A DNA stretch of 64,000 nucleotides, taken from NCBI RefSeq assembly GCF_020882245.1, contig NC_083598.1:84387714-84451713 (forward strand), in the 5' to 3' direction. This document shows, piece after piece, positions 41,101 to 49,986 of the stretch. The notes under the pieces were generated by a model, which was not told where the DNA came from, did not search any database, and saw only the letters and a program-made list of their open reading frames with translations. The translations under genes and the position numbers were made by a program. This DNA is from Rhopalosiphum padi. Lineage: Eukaryota > Arthropoda > Insecta > Hemiptera > Aphididae. Numbering within the stretch: position 1 is the first letter of the stretch; each line of letters opens with the position of its first letter.

Positions 41101-44100
41101 CTAATGTAAGAATTCCAAATTTTAGTTTGTTTTTCTTATTAAAAATTTTTTTTTTACAAAACAATATAATATATAGGAGATAAGTACTTCAAGAACATCT
41201 TCTAAAGCTCCTTCGGATTCTAACTTTTCTGTATTAAGTTTTGACAGTTTGAAATATACTTTTCTCAATGTATAATCAATTTGACTAGACCGCCATAATT
41301 CTCTTGGAATGTCCACTAATGCAATACCTAACAATAATATTAATAGAAACAATCCCCATGTATTGCTAGCAGATGATGCAATAGCTTTTAATTTTTGCCT
41401 AAAAAAAATGAAAATAATATTTTAATATTAATAATTAATAAAAAAAAAATGTTTTTTAAGATATTGACAACTTATGTTTAAATTATAATTATTTGTATTT
41501 AAATTAAAGTATAAAGTTAAAGTATTTTCAAGAACTTCATTGTTGGTAAAATGAATATTTCAATATTTATAAGAAGGGAACAGATTTTATTAAAAATACA
41601 TATTTTTAATCTGATAAAAAAAAATGTATATAGTTCATTTTTATTGAAATAAGCCCAATTTAATTTTATATATTCAGTAAATAAGTAGACAAGTTAATTA
41701 TTTTAAATTTATTTGTTAGCAGAAACAATGAGATCAAATTACATTTATCAAATAGTTACAATTAAGAGAGTATTTCTTAAAGCACCATATCAAGTTTTAA
41801 AATTTAAAGAAATACACCAAGATCTCAATCAGCCTCCAGAGCCTATTTTAACTAAATGGGATACAATGGGTAGATAGTTAGGAAACACTTTTTATTTAGA
41901 TACTTTGCCATTTTAAATTTTTAAATCCCAGAGAATGTGTAGTTTTACATTGTTTCAAGAATTAAATAAGTGATAAATACATACTCTAATCCTAAGTTAT
42001 ATTTATTTACATATTTTGGTTTTTTATTACATTCAAATCTGCTCCCTATTTATAAAACAGATATGCAGACATCACTAGTTTGCATAACATTTGAAATCAT
42101 AATTTTATTAATTACCATAATTAATAAAAAAAAATTAATTTATCATACAATAAACTTAAATTATTGATGCTTTTAAATCAAAATATCGGTACTCGTCTAA
42201 TATGCTACCTATCGCTACTTCGTTGGTGTAATATGCTACCTACAGTAAAATGATACCTACCAAAAAAAAAAAAATAATAATAATAATTTATTAATTTATT
42301 GTTGTAAAGTACTTTATAATATTTCTATACACCATTATATATAATTACAATATATTTTATATTATTTTTACATCATCCCAGAAAACTTCTAATAAGTTGT
42401 GTTGCGTATGAATGGACTGCCCTACCATTCTTCTTCAAATTGTAGGTCTACAAATATGTTGCTCCTCGGGGTTTAATTCCGTATTTAGTTTTGACATGTC
42501 TACATATTATACACTCGATCGTTTGTGTTTGTGCGCCCGTTGTAGGATCAACAAAAAACTAGGAATGATTGACGGTTTTATGATGATAACCTATATCTTT
42601 TAAGAATTAATGTACTATATGCTCGCCATTGATCTGAATAAATAATTGATCTTAGTTCTATTTCATTTTGTATTATTGGTAATAAAGTTGCCTTATCTAT
42701 TTTTTCCACTTCAAAAAATCTTCGTTCTACAACCACATTAACATTTTTACAACACATACCAAAAATACACGGACTTCGAATGCGAATACCGTAATTTTTT
42801 TGAGTTGAAGGATCATCATCAATAACGTCAGTATCACCTTACACCTGATACATTTTCATCTACATTTGTCGTAATGAATCAAATGTACTTCCACAATAAA
42901 ATGAAATAAAATAAAAATAACTACGGTAGCCTACTGTCGATAGGTAGCATACTACAAGTATACAGTTTTTTGGTAGATACCATTTTACGGTAGGTAGCAT
43001 ATTAGATGTGTACCAAAATATCTTCAAAACCTTAAATTTAAATTATTTTATAATACTTTGTAACTATTTAAATGCTTACTATTTTTGTAATTTAAATAAT
43101 TGTTTTTTATCATGACTAGAATTTATCTGACATCTGCATAAATATTGTAAACTTACCAATCTAAATGCACTCCTGGCTTAAGAGCAATGTAAATTATAAG
43201 TATTGTAACAATTAACAATAATGTACTATAATAGAGTGTATTGCTTTTAATAGCATTTTTCAATTTGTCCTTCAGTGTAAATTCTCCAGACTTCACATAA
43301 TATTGCATAACTGGCATAACAAACCTAAACATTTATACTTATAAATAACTATATATAATATATTATACATATTTAACATATTGCAAATAATATATTATAA
43401 AAACCACAGACTAAGATATGATAATAATATATCTTAGTTTGTGCTAAAAACAAAACAATAAATGTATAAAATTAATGATAAAAATAATTGAAACACTATG
43501 ACTATAACAAAAAATGTTTAGAGTAATACTTTTTTAACTCTTGTAAAACTATTTAGAAAAAGTCATTGTAACATCTGCTATTTTTTTTTTTTTTTGCATC
43601 ACATAAACATTATAGCAAAATTGCTCTTCACATTACTGTTATGTAGTTAAATTATTGAATTAACATTATACAAGATTGATTGAGGGAGATTTAATTTCGG
43701 TAACCCGTATAAGCTATCTCAGTATTTATTTTTTTTAAATAATTTAAATACTATATAAACAAATTTCATACTTAAACAACAATTTTTGTAATGGGTTGTT
43801 TATTTAGTTTTAAAAATTTGACTATAAAACTAAAATTACTAAGATTTCTTTTGTTACAACAAATATATTGTGATAATGATAAATATTATTTACAATTCCT
43901 ATTAAAGTTATACTAATAGCTCAGATGGTTTTCTTAATAATATGATAATAACATTAAATATATTATTTTTTTCAATTAAAAAGTATTAGTTAAATTATAT
44001 TAATTATTTTGATTAATTTTCAAAGATATGTAGGTATATATTGTAACATTGCAGGTCTAATCAAATCTTTGGTAAAAATAATGATTCACAATGAATATTT

Positions 44101-44752
44101 TTATGCTTATCAATCACATTTTGTTAAGTAAAATAAGAAAATACCAAACATTTTAAATTACTAAATGTTCAACATACCTATCAAGAATTTACTGTAGCTT
44201 ATGTTATATGTGATTACATACCATGTTAGAAATTGAGAAGTCCAATAAACAACTCTCCACATGTTTGGTAACGTAGATTCTGGCACATAACTCCAGGGTT
44301 TTTTACAGGCTGATGAATCTTGACTAGAATTTGTAGTATTATCGTAATTGATTTGCCCATCTTGAACACACTTACGATAAGCTGCCTAGAATTCAAGATA
44401 ACAATCACATATTATAATGAATGCTAGTTATATAAATACTATATACAAATCAATCTTTTATTTAGATTAATATTTTCATTAAGTTATAGAAATAAAAATT
44501 GAATAATTATACATTTTTTAATTGAAATGTAAATAGAACATAATGAAATGTTATGTTTATAGAAATCTAAGAACTTACCAATGATATATCGATAGGAAGA
44601 ACGAAGATAATTAATAGAGAAAAATACCAAGCAATGAGCACAGCTGTTGTAACAACAATATTTTGAGTTTTCCAATTGCCATAACGGTTAAGTATCACCG
44701 TAGTTAAAATAAAAGCGAATATAACTTCGGCGCTGAATATTCCCACAGTCAT
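35182..44752 (-). CDS. LMBRD2: LMBR1 domain-containing protein 2 (multi-pass membrane protein)
   Basis: Twelve coding exons on the minus strand: 44579-44752, 44222-44385, 43157-43324, 41188-41398, 40924-41100, 39262-39436, 37780-37961, 37569-37702, 37402-37507, 35597-35798, 35436-35531, 35182-35366. Lengths sum to 1,974 nt: 657 residues plus stop, with all phases consistent. Vertebrate LMBRD2 is about 695 residues. Recognisable family stretches: N-terminal helix ending WYFSLLIIFVLPIDIS; KPWSYVPE; MPVMQYYV; ALVDIPRELW; ILKKVPEDQ; WYWWCRLHP; VIIVWSEMTFF; YYLAPNHQTTESSL; MDVITIISDGFNVYFP; and a Lys/Arg-rich coiled C-terminus ending PPRNIFSDL. LMBR1-type proteins have about nine TM helices; LMBRD2 is linked to GPCR (beta-2-adrenergic) signalling. 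Introns house WDR92 and two transposons. The ATG is 16 nt downstream of the BBIP1 stop. Confidence 0.95.
38159..39219 (-). mobile_element. Ginger2-like DNA transposon remnant in LMBRD2 intron 6
   Basis: A 1,061-bp insert bounded by long inverted repeats of over 100 bp, rich in GGAAATGATGACAATTCC-type subrepeats. It starts TGTTACCGG and ends CCGGTAACA. Flanks are TATATATA and TATATATT, so a 4-bp TATA duplication fits but cannot be proven in simple sequence. TGT...ACA ends and a Cys-rich KRBA2-type C-terminus are features of Ginger2/KRBA2 transposases. The element is internally deleted and keeps only the 3' end of its gene. The family name is inferred; the inverted-repeat structure is directly visible. 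Confidence 0.75.
38463..38768 (-). pseudogene. C-terminal fragment of a KRBA2/Ginger2-type transposase
   Basis: An open frame of 101 codons inside the inverted-repeat element. Its last third is a Cys cluster, YTRCQCKTKCKTNRCACRS then CISKCHG..PC, as found at the end of KRAB-A-domain-containing-protein-2-like integrases. The integrase core is absent. The ATG is probably not a real start: the frame is the tail of a longer ancestral gene truncated by internal deletion. Confidence 0.6.
39612..39625 (+). promoter_or_regulatory. RFX X-box upstream of WDR92
   Basis: GTAACCATAGCAAC matches the RFX-binding X-box consensus (GTNRCCATRGYAAC) at every position. The first base of the WDR92 ATG is 78 nt past the end of the motif, the usual distance for ciliary-gene X-boxes. 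RFX factors drive axonemal and ciliary genes in insects, and WDR92 is one. The site is a sequence match; binding is inferred. Confidence 0.75.
39703..40869 (+). CDS. WDR92: WD repeat protein 92 / dynein axonemal assembly factor 10
   Basis: Two exons, 39703-40105 and 40202-40869, joined in phase 1 (TGGKDGSVKIWDPRE across the junction), give 356 residues; the human protein has 357. Family stretches: QIIIHREKSVNY, AIDGIGGLGIG, RDCWTVAFGNAYNSEER, CAGYDNGDIK, RWETNVSNGVCSLEFDRR, QHPTKGF, RHLPQHREIF and LSTSFDQNIRLL, making a seven-bladed WD40 propeller. WDR92 works with the R2TP/prefoldin-like chaperones to preassemble axonemal dynein arms in the cytoplasm. I chose ATG 39703 because the upstream codons do not match the family. 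The gene lies wholly within LMBRD2 intron 5, on the opposite strand; its stop is 54 bp from an LMBRD2 exon. Confidence 0.95.
42188..43014 (-). mobile_element. Merlin-like (IS1016/ISXO2-type) DNA transposon, decayed, in LMBRD2 intron 3
   Basis: An 827-bp insert starting GGTACTCGTCTAATATGC and ending in its inverted complement (GCATATTAGATGTGTACC), flanked by a perfect 8-bp target duplication AAAATATC at 42180-42187 and 43015-43022. Merlin elements make 8-9 bp duplications. A second CTACCTACnGTAAAATG block recurs in both ends. The interior carries a broken transposase on the minus strand. Confidence 0.85.
42400..42900 (-). pseudogene. Broken Merlin / ISXO2-like DDE transposase
   Basis: Minus-strand reading gives YCGSTFDSLRQM (near 42890), then GIRIRSPCIFGMCC, then VVVERRFFEVEK, ATLLPIIQNEIE and IYSDQWRAYSTL (about 42625-42740). 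This is the IS1595/ISXO2 DDE core, with the second catalytic Asp in YSDQWRAY. After one frame shift the family stretch HHKTVNHS, a stop, then FFVDPTTGAQT follows. The shift and at least one stop show it is dead. It is described here as a decayed copy only. Confidence 0.75.
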
Positions 44753-44768
44753 TTTTAAACTTATATAA

Positions 44769-44996
44769 TCATCTGTTTGACAATTTTTTTTCTGCTTCGG
44801 ATTGCATCTTTTGTAATTTCTCCAATGTCATGGATTTCAATGGCATCAATTTGGGCTTACATAATATCAGTTGCAAAGATTCTCTATGATGCAATAATCC
44901 AACTTTCGGTACAAAATGTTTTATTGATATGGAGTTTTTTAACTCTGGTGTATTATTTTCCACTGGTGGTTCAGGAGATGGTTTGTCATCCTGCAT
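44769..44996 (-). CDS. BBIP1: BBSome-interacting protein 1 (BBIP10)
   Basis: 75 residues from ATG 44996 to TGA 44771-44769. The central stretch HFVPKVGLLHHRESL followed by LILCKPKLMPLKSMTLEKLQ is the family signature (vertebrate proteins have [20 protein letters not shown]). BBIP1 is a tiny obligate subunit of the BBSome, which traffics membrane proteins in cilia, and is also linked to microtubule stability. A splice acceptor (TTTTAG, 45007-45002 on the minus strand) lies five bases before the ATG, so a non-coding 5' exon is likely; a good donor is at 45456/45455. The stop codon is 16 nt from the LMBRD2 ATG on the same strand, with no room for a terminator or promoter. Confidence 0.88.
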   Translation of the reverse strand: MQDDKPSPEPPVENNTPELKNSISIKHFVPKVGLLHHRESLQLILCKPKLMPLKSMTLEKLQKMQSEAEKKLSNR

Positions 44997-45455
44997 ACCA
45001 ACTAAAATGCAAACAAAATATATCATATAATTATAATGTGTTTGAAATTGTATTCACTTTTTGATTGTTTTAACCAAAAATAATTCAGATTTCAGATGTG
45101 TTTAAGTTCAACCAAAAATGGTCAATTATGCATTACTTTAATTACGAGTAATCTCTAAGAAACATTTAATTAAATAGTTCATTTTTTTTTTTTTTTTTTT
45201 TGAATGTTCTCGAGAGACTACAGAAAAGTTTAAAAAATAACCGTATTCCAATTTGCAGTATCATTTTTCTTAAATTTTTAATTTATTTAGAGCTAGTCAC
45301 TAACTATTAGTACAGTGTGTAACGAGTTGATAAGCTATATTTATTACTCTAAATTCTTGAAAAAACCGCTACAGAATTTAAAAAGGGTAAGCAATCTTAA
45401 CCAGTCTTAAAAATTATTACTTTTAATCAGTTTTAAAAAAATATCTTCAACTTAC

Positions 45456-45540
45456 CGAATTAAAAGGATTAACAAACCAAAACAGAAGACAATCAAACTA
45501 TAAATCTAGTAGTTATGCATTTAGTGTATGAATAGAACTA
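45456..45540 (-). other. Probable 5' non-coding exon of BBIP1(-LMBRD2)
   Basis: Minus-strand sequence ends TTAATTCG|GTAAGTTG, a strong donor, and would splice over about 450 nt to the acceptor just before the BBIP1 ATG. The only ATG seen in it starts a four-codon frame. The 5' end is not determined; the boundary 45540 is arbitrary. Confidence 0.4.
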
Positions 45541-48416
45541 TTTCAAATTACTTAAGTCCTTTTCACTTAGAAGTATATGAGTACACTTTTTTTCATCGAT
45601 TGATTTCATAAATAATTAAGTTTTAAAAAAAAATTCAATCGTATATTCGTGTCCAATCATACGTCATCCGTCGAGTTATATAGACAACAGTGATAGTCCA
45701 CAGGGCACAGACAACAGATTGAACAAATAACAATAATAATACAAAAGTTCTTATCTATGGACAAATTTCGTACCTACCTACCACACGGGAACTTGATATT
45801 TTCTGTTACCACTTTACCAGGAAAGTACCAAAGTTACTAAGTAGTCGTTTTGTTCTGTTTTCTAAATGACGCGTTTGAGACTTGACTACTTGAGCGTTGT
45901 ATTTGACGTTTTCAAATATTTAAAAGCTTAGAACCAACCAACATATTCTAATTCTTAAGCTCCTTTGCTCCTTATAATTAGTCATTCCTACTTAGTACTT
46001 CCTGTTACAACATGTATGGTATCACGCATAAAGTTGGCAATATAGTTTGCTATTTTTGATAAAAAAAATAAATGCAAGTTTCGCTGTTAACAATATTTGA
46101 TAACACAATCAGTGGTTCCCAAATCCTAAACTCGCTTAAAAAAATTGTTAGAAATTACCAAACTTCCTACCTAGACACCTAGTACCTATACTATTATTCT
46201 ATGACCTATCTTATGAAATATGAATGGCATGCAACGATGCAACTTTATTTCACAAAACTATATTCAAAGTTTCAAACTCAATTCATAATATTACGAACTA
46301 CTAAGATCTAACAGAACATTTGATAGGAAAATTTTTAGATTTTTGAATTGGTTTATAAAAACAACGAATAAAAATATTAAACAAAATAGATATTGAATAC
46401 GTGACAGGTAATATAACTCTTATTTGTACCAACAATATGCCTAGGTACACTTACATCACCACATCGGTCGACGTTGTACAATAGAGATAAACAATAATAA
46501 TTGTAATTATATTTTTAGTTTTTTATTAATTATTATTAGGTATCTAATTATTACCATCACCATTCGCCATAATATGTTCAAGTATTGAATATAGCGCCCC
46601 GTTGTCCCGATTAAATGCATTTTTGTGTACCTACTATTTGTACTTTTGACAAAAGGGGCAGCATTGTATTTACCCACTGTATTCCGAAACGTGGAAATTT
46701 TTAAATTAATGATTTTAAAATGGTCTGGACACTAGCTGGCACTGACAACTAAAAAAAATCTGAAAGAAGATGTCTGTTGTAGAAACCATGAGCTGAGATC
46801 AGTGAGCTTTCGTTGTGCTTCCTAGAACTAATAATTTATTATAATTATATATTTCAACAAAATAGGTATCATATATTAATTTTATTATTATTGATTATAT
46901 ATACCTATGCCAGGGGCGTATTTAAGGGAGGGGCACATGGGGCCCGTGCCTCCCCCCATTCACCGTATTTTATACTAATTTTTATTATATGAGAAATTTT
47001 ACAATTCTATGCCCCATGTACGCAAATTTGAACTTTTTGTTTGTGCCCCCCACCCTTAAGACATTTCTAAATACGCCCCTGACCTATGCAGATGAGAATA
47101 TGAATAATCGTAACATTTTATAAATTCCGAACATGTATTAAATTTAAACTATGGAAATCCGTATACTATCCATAGGCGGACATCGCGGGGACTTAGGGGG
47201 GCTTATAGTCCTCAAGTATTTCAATAACCCCCCCACCAAAAAAAAAAAAAAATCAAATGTAATACTTGTTTTTAGAAAGAGTGTGCGCCGCGCCGCCACT
47301 TTACATTGGAATATTTTAAAATATGTTTATGTATTATATATTTTTATTTATGCAGCAACATACAAGTGCATAAATAATATATTTTATTTTTTTAAACTTC
47401 TTACATAATTTATGGAACTAAACCTAGACTTGGCGGACCTAAGTGTAAACTCAGCTTGAGATTACGAAAAGCAATTAATAAATTTAATCTGTTTTATTCA
47501 ATCCATTAAAATCAATAAGAGCCTGTTAAGAGTCATACATATAATAAGAATTCTATCTAAATATACCAATTTTAGTTTTAAAGGGTTTTCGGTTCTTGCG
47601 GTTCTGTTCTTGGCGTGTAATTTTATTCTGATACATATAACATAAATGTAAGCAAAATACTTAAAAGTATACAAGTTGAAGCAATTAAAAGTCTAATAAT
47701 TATTTTAAAAAGTTAAAACTTTTTTAATAACAAGGTATATACACCTACCTACATAATTTGAGAAAAAAAATATTTTATAACTAAAATTAAATTAATGCTA
47801 AACTAAACATTATTATTTCAATAATTTTAATTTTTAGAAAAGTTGACGGCTAAAACAAAATTAATTAATTCAATGCCAATACTTTAAACCAGAAGAGTCG
47901 TAATATAATAAATGTATTATACACAGAAATACATTATTTAAATTATATTAAATTAAGAAATAATATAATATTGATAATAAATAATAATATCTTTACTTAA
48001 TCGTTAATCGTTATTGTATTAAATATAAAATAATTGGAAAAAAACTTTGTTTGTCGGAAAAATATGTCACATATTAGAGTTAAATCGAAAAAAATATATT
48101 ATATTTAAAAAAAGATTCACCTATAAGTATAAAATGGGTATAGTACAGAAATCAAAATTCTCGTTAAAATATTATAGTACCTATACTTAAGTGGGTAATA
48201 TTAAATAATAAACATTTTTACAATATAATAATAATGGTCTTTGGAAAAATAACGGACATATGGTTGCTGGCTAGTAATAAACAATCTGTCGTCTGGGAGA
48301 TTTTCAATTTTTTTGTTACCTATCTTAAAATATTTTAAAAGCTCATTAACAATAAATTCTCCGGACATAATACACATTTCGTCTCTACATACGACAAAAT
48401 ATTTATTAGTGTAACC
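45541..48416. other. Non-coding interval with transposon debris
   Basis: No gene is supported. It contains the hAT MITE at 46911-47081 and GC-richer scraps at 47160-47250 (runs of G and C, CCCCCCACC followed by a poly-A tract) and 47430-47460 that look like further dispersed-repeat ends. The promoter region of BBIP1/LMBRD2 should lie at its left edge. Confidence 0.5.
46911..47081. mobile_element. hAT-type MITE, 171 bp
   Basis: Terminal inverted repeats CAGGGGCGTATTTA at the left and TAAATACGCCCCTG at the right, flanked by a perfect 8-bp duplication ACCTATGC (46903-46910 and 47082-47089). CAG-type ends with 8-bp duplications define hAT elements. No coding capacity. Confidence 0.9.
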
Positions 48417-49295
48417 ATGTCAAGAAATATAGAACAGTTTATTGAAGAACTAAGGTCATTCAATAATGAAAACGTACGAGCGATACATAACATTCTACTC
48501 TTGCGACCGTTAGTGTCTAGTGGAGATCGTTCCCAAGTTATTGACGACTACAATGCAATATCTACGGAAATTGAGCAGACGGAATCACCCGAAGATGACT
48601 TGATTGGTACAAGTAAAGAGGAGGATATAGAAATGTCTGATGGTATACCAGAGATAGTGGAATCTTTGTCGACCGATGATAAATCACTAAGTGACGATGC
48701 TAGAGCGGCAGCGGCAGTCGATGCAGACGTCGCGGGGATAGAATTGAAAAAATCGTCGCCCGAGGATAACTTGGCCGATACAAGCAAAGAGCAGGAAATA
48801 ACAACGTCCGAGCTGGTGCCAGAAATATTAGAGTCTTTGTCGACCGATGATAAATCACTAGCGGTTAACACTGGCGATGTTAAAGCGGCAGCGGCAATCG
48901 ATACAGAGGTCGTGGAGATAGAATTACAAAATTTTATACCAGTCAAAATAGACAAGGAGTTACGTGAAAATGAATTGGTTGGTGGAAGCGAAGTGGAAGC
49001 GATAGAGAAGCACACTGTAATACCGGAGAAAATGGATGATGATGAGTCGCTCAAACTCAAAGGTACACTTGCTGGCGGCGTTGAGGTGGAGCCGATAATA
49101 AAGAATGTTGTGATGGCTAAGGAAGTAAAAAATAGTCATGGAGAATTAGTCGGGTGGCTGGCCAGTGAGCCACTAATCGGCCAGGATGCAACCATGCAAC
49201 CACTCGTCACCCCTCCACGTCGTCGAAGATTTTCGGCGGCGTGGAAAGCGGTACGACGGGCTTTAGGACGCATGTGCTGCATCCGGGCCGATTAG
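48417..49295 (+). CDS. Unrecognised single-exon acidic repeat protein, 292 aa
   Basis: I do not recognise this protein. ATG 48417 has a good context (ACCATGT) and the frame runs 292 codons, far above chance here, with higher GC than its flanks. Seen in the sequence: a mixed N-terminus (1-50); a tandem duplication of about 57 residues (57-112 and 114-172), each half with SPED.L..TSKE then ESLSTDDKSL and A-rich AAAA.D; within and after it a motif of about 23 residues of the type LxGxSEVExIExxxxIPE recurs, weakening, four to five times (from about 61, 118, 187, 219, and a partial copy at 244). The tail is basic (PPRRRRFSAAWKAVRRALGR) and ends MCCIRAD. No signal peptide or TM helix. The DNA copies share 27 identical bases, so the duplication is recent. 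It could be a young lineage-specific gene or part of an unknown mobile element; the adjoining foldback keeps the latter open. Confidence 0.55.
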   Translation: MSRNIEQFIEELRSFNNENVRAIHNILLLRPLVSSGDRSQVIDDYNAISTEIEQTESPEDDLIGTSKEEDIEMSDGIPEIVESLSTDDKSLSDDARAAAAVDADVAGIELKKSSPEDNLADTSKEQEITTSELVPEILESLSTDDKSLAVNTGDVKAAAAIDTEVVEIELQNFIPVKIDKELRENELVGGSEVEAIEKHTVIPEKMDDDESLKLKGTLAGGVEVEPIIKNVVMAKEVKNSHGELVGWLASEPLIGQDATMQPLVTPPRRRRFSAAWKAVRRALGRMCCIRAD

Positions 49296-49301
49296 TGGCT
49301 C
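49167..49301. repeat. Inverted repeat spanning the end of the 292-aa frame
   Basis: Arms 49167-49190 (GAGCCACTAATCGGCCAGGA...) and 49278-49301 are reverse complements at 23 of 24 positions, with an 87-nt loop. The right arm supplies the last codons and the TAG stop of the frame. Confidence 0.9.
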
Positions 49302-49328
49302 GAAGTTCAAGATCAGGTGCATGTCTCC

Positions 49329-49986
49329 TATTATTATTATTACTATTTTCAAAAAATGTATTAGGTTAGTATTTACAGGGTCGCGGGAACGCTGCACAGG
49401 TGACTGCAGAAGCCTTTTCTTATACGCTTACACGTCTCCCTTTACCTGATTTTGTTTTTCCTTTTTTAAAAGGATAGTTGTTTTTGTTCATGTTAACACG
49501 TTTTGTTTTGGTTATTGTTTACAATGTTTCACACTTTTTATCAATTATTTGTTCAATATTACAAAATTTAATTTAATATGCTGTTTGAGCCCTTCGGCCA
49601 TAATTTATTTGATTTTTTTCAAAAAATTGTAGTTATTGTTAAAAAATGTTAATAAAATTAAAAATACAATTTTTTAACAATTTTTAATTTTATTAACATT
49701 TTTTAACAATAACAATTTTTTGAAAAAAATCAAAATGAATTGTGGCAATAAAATGTTATCAAATAATTGATAAAAAGTGTGAAACATTGTAAACAATAAC
49801 CAAAACAAAACGTGTTAACATGAACAAAAACAACTATCCTTTTAAAAAAGGAAAAACAAAATCAGGTAAAGGGAGGCGTGTAAGCGTATAAGAAAAGGCT
49901 TCTGCAGTCACCTGTGCAGCGTTTCCGCGAACCTGTAAATACTAACCTAATACATTTTTTGAAAATGGTAACAATAATTATTATGT
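49329..49986. repeat. Long near-perfect foldback (about 650 bp)
   Basis: The left arm (49329 to about 49664) and right arm (49681 to about 49986) are reverse complements with few mismatches. One block of roughly 40 nt is present only in the left arm (around 49557-49605), and the loop is about 16 nt. Matching landmarks: ATTTTCAAAAAATGTATTAG / CTAATACATTTTTTGAAAAT at the outside and TAACATGAACAAAAACAAC with its complement inside. It begins 34 bp after the stop of the 292-aa frame. It may be a foldback or MITE element. I could not settle a target duplication because the ends are AT-rich. Confidence 0.85.

Noticed and set aside
42412..42603. Plus-strand 63-codon open frame
   Set aside because: It lies antisense to the dead Merlin transposase and inside that element; not a gene.
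44777..45064. Plus-strand 95-codon open frame
   Set aside because: It is the antisense shadow of BBIP1, whose own frame is clearly conserved.
47160..47250. G/C-run stretch before a poly-A tract
   Set aside because: Resembles repeat debris, but neither boundaries nor family can be supported.
48548..49060. Minus-strand 170-codon frame opposite the orphan gene
   Set aside because: Ser-rich shadow of the acidic repeat on the other strand; no start context or splice signals.
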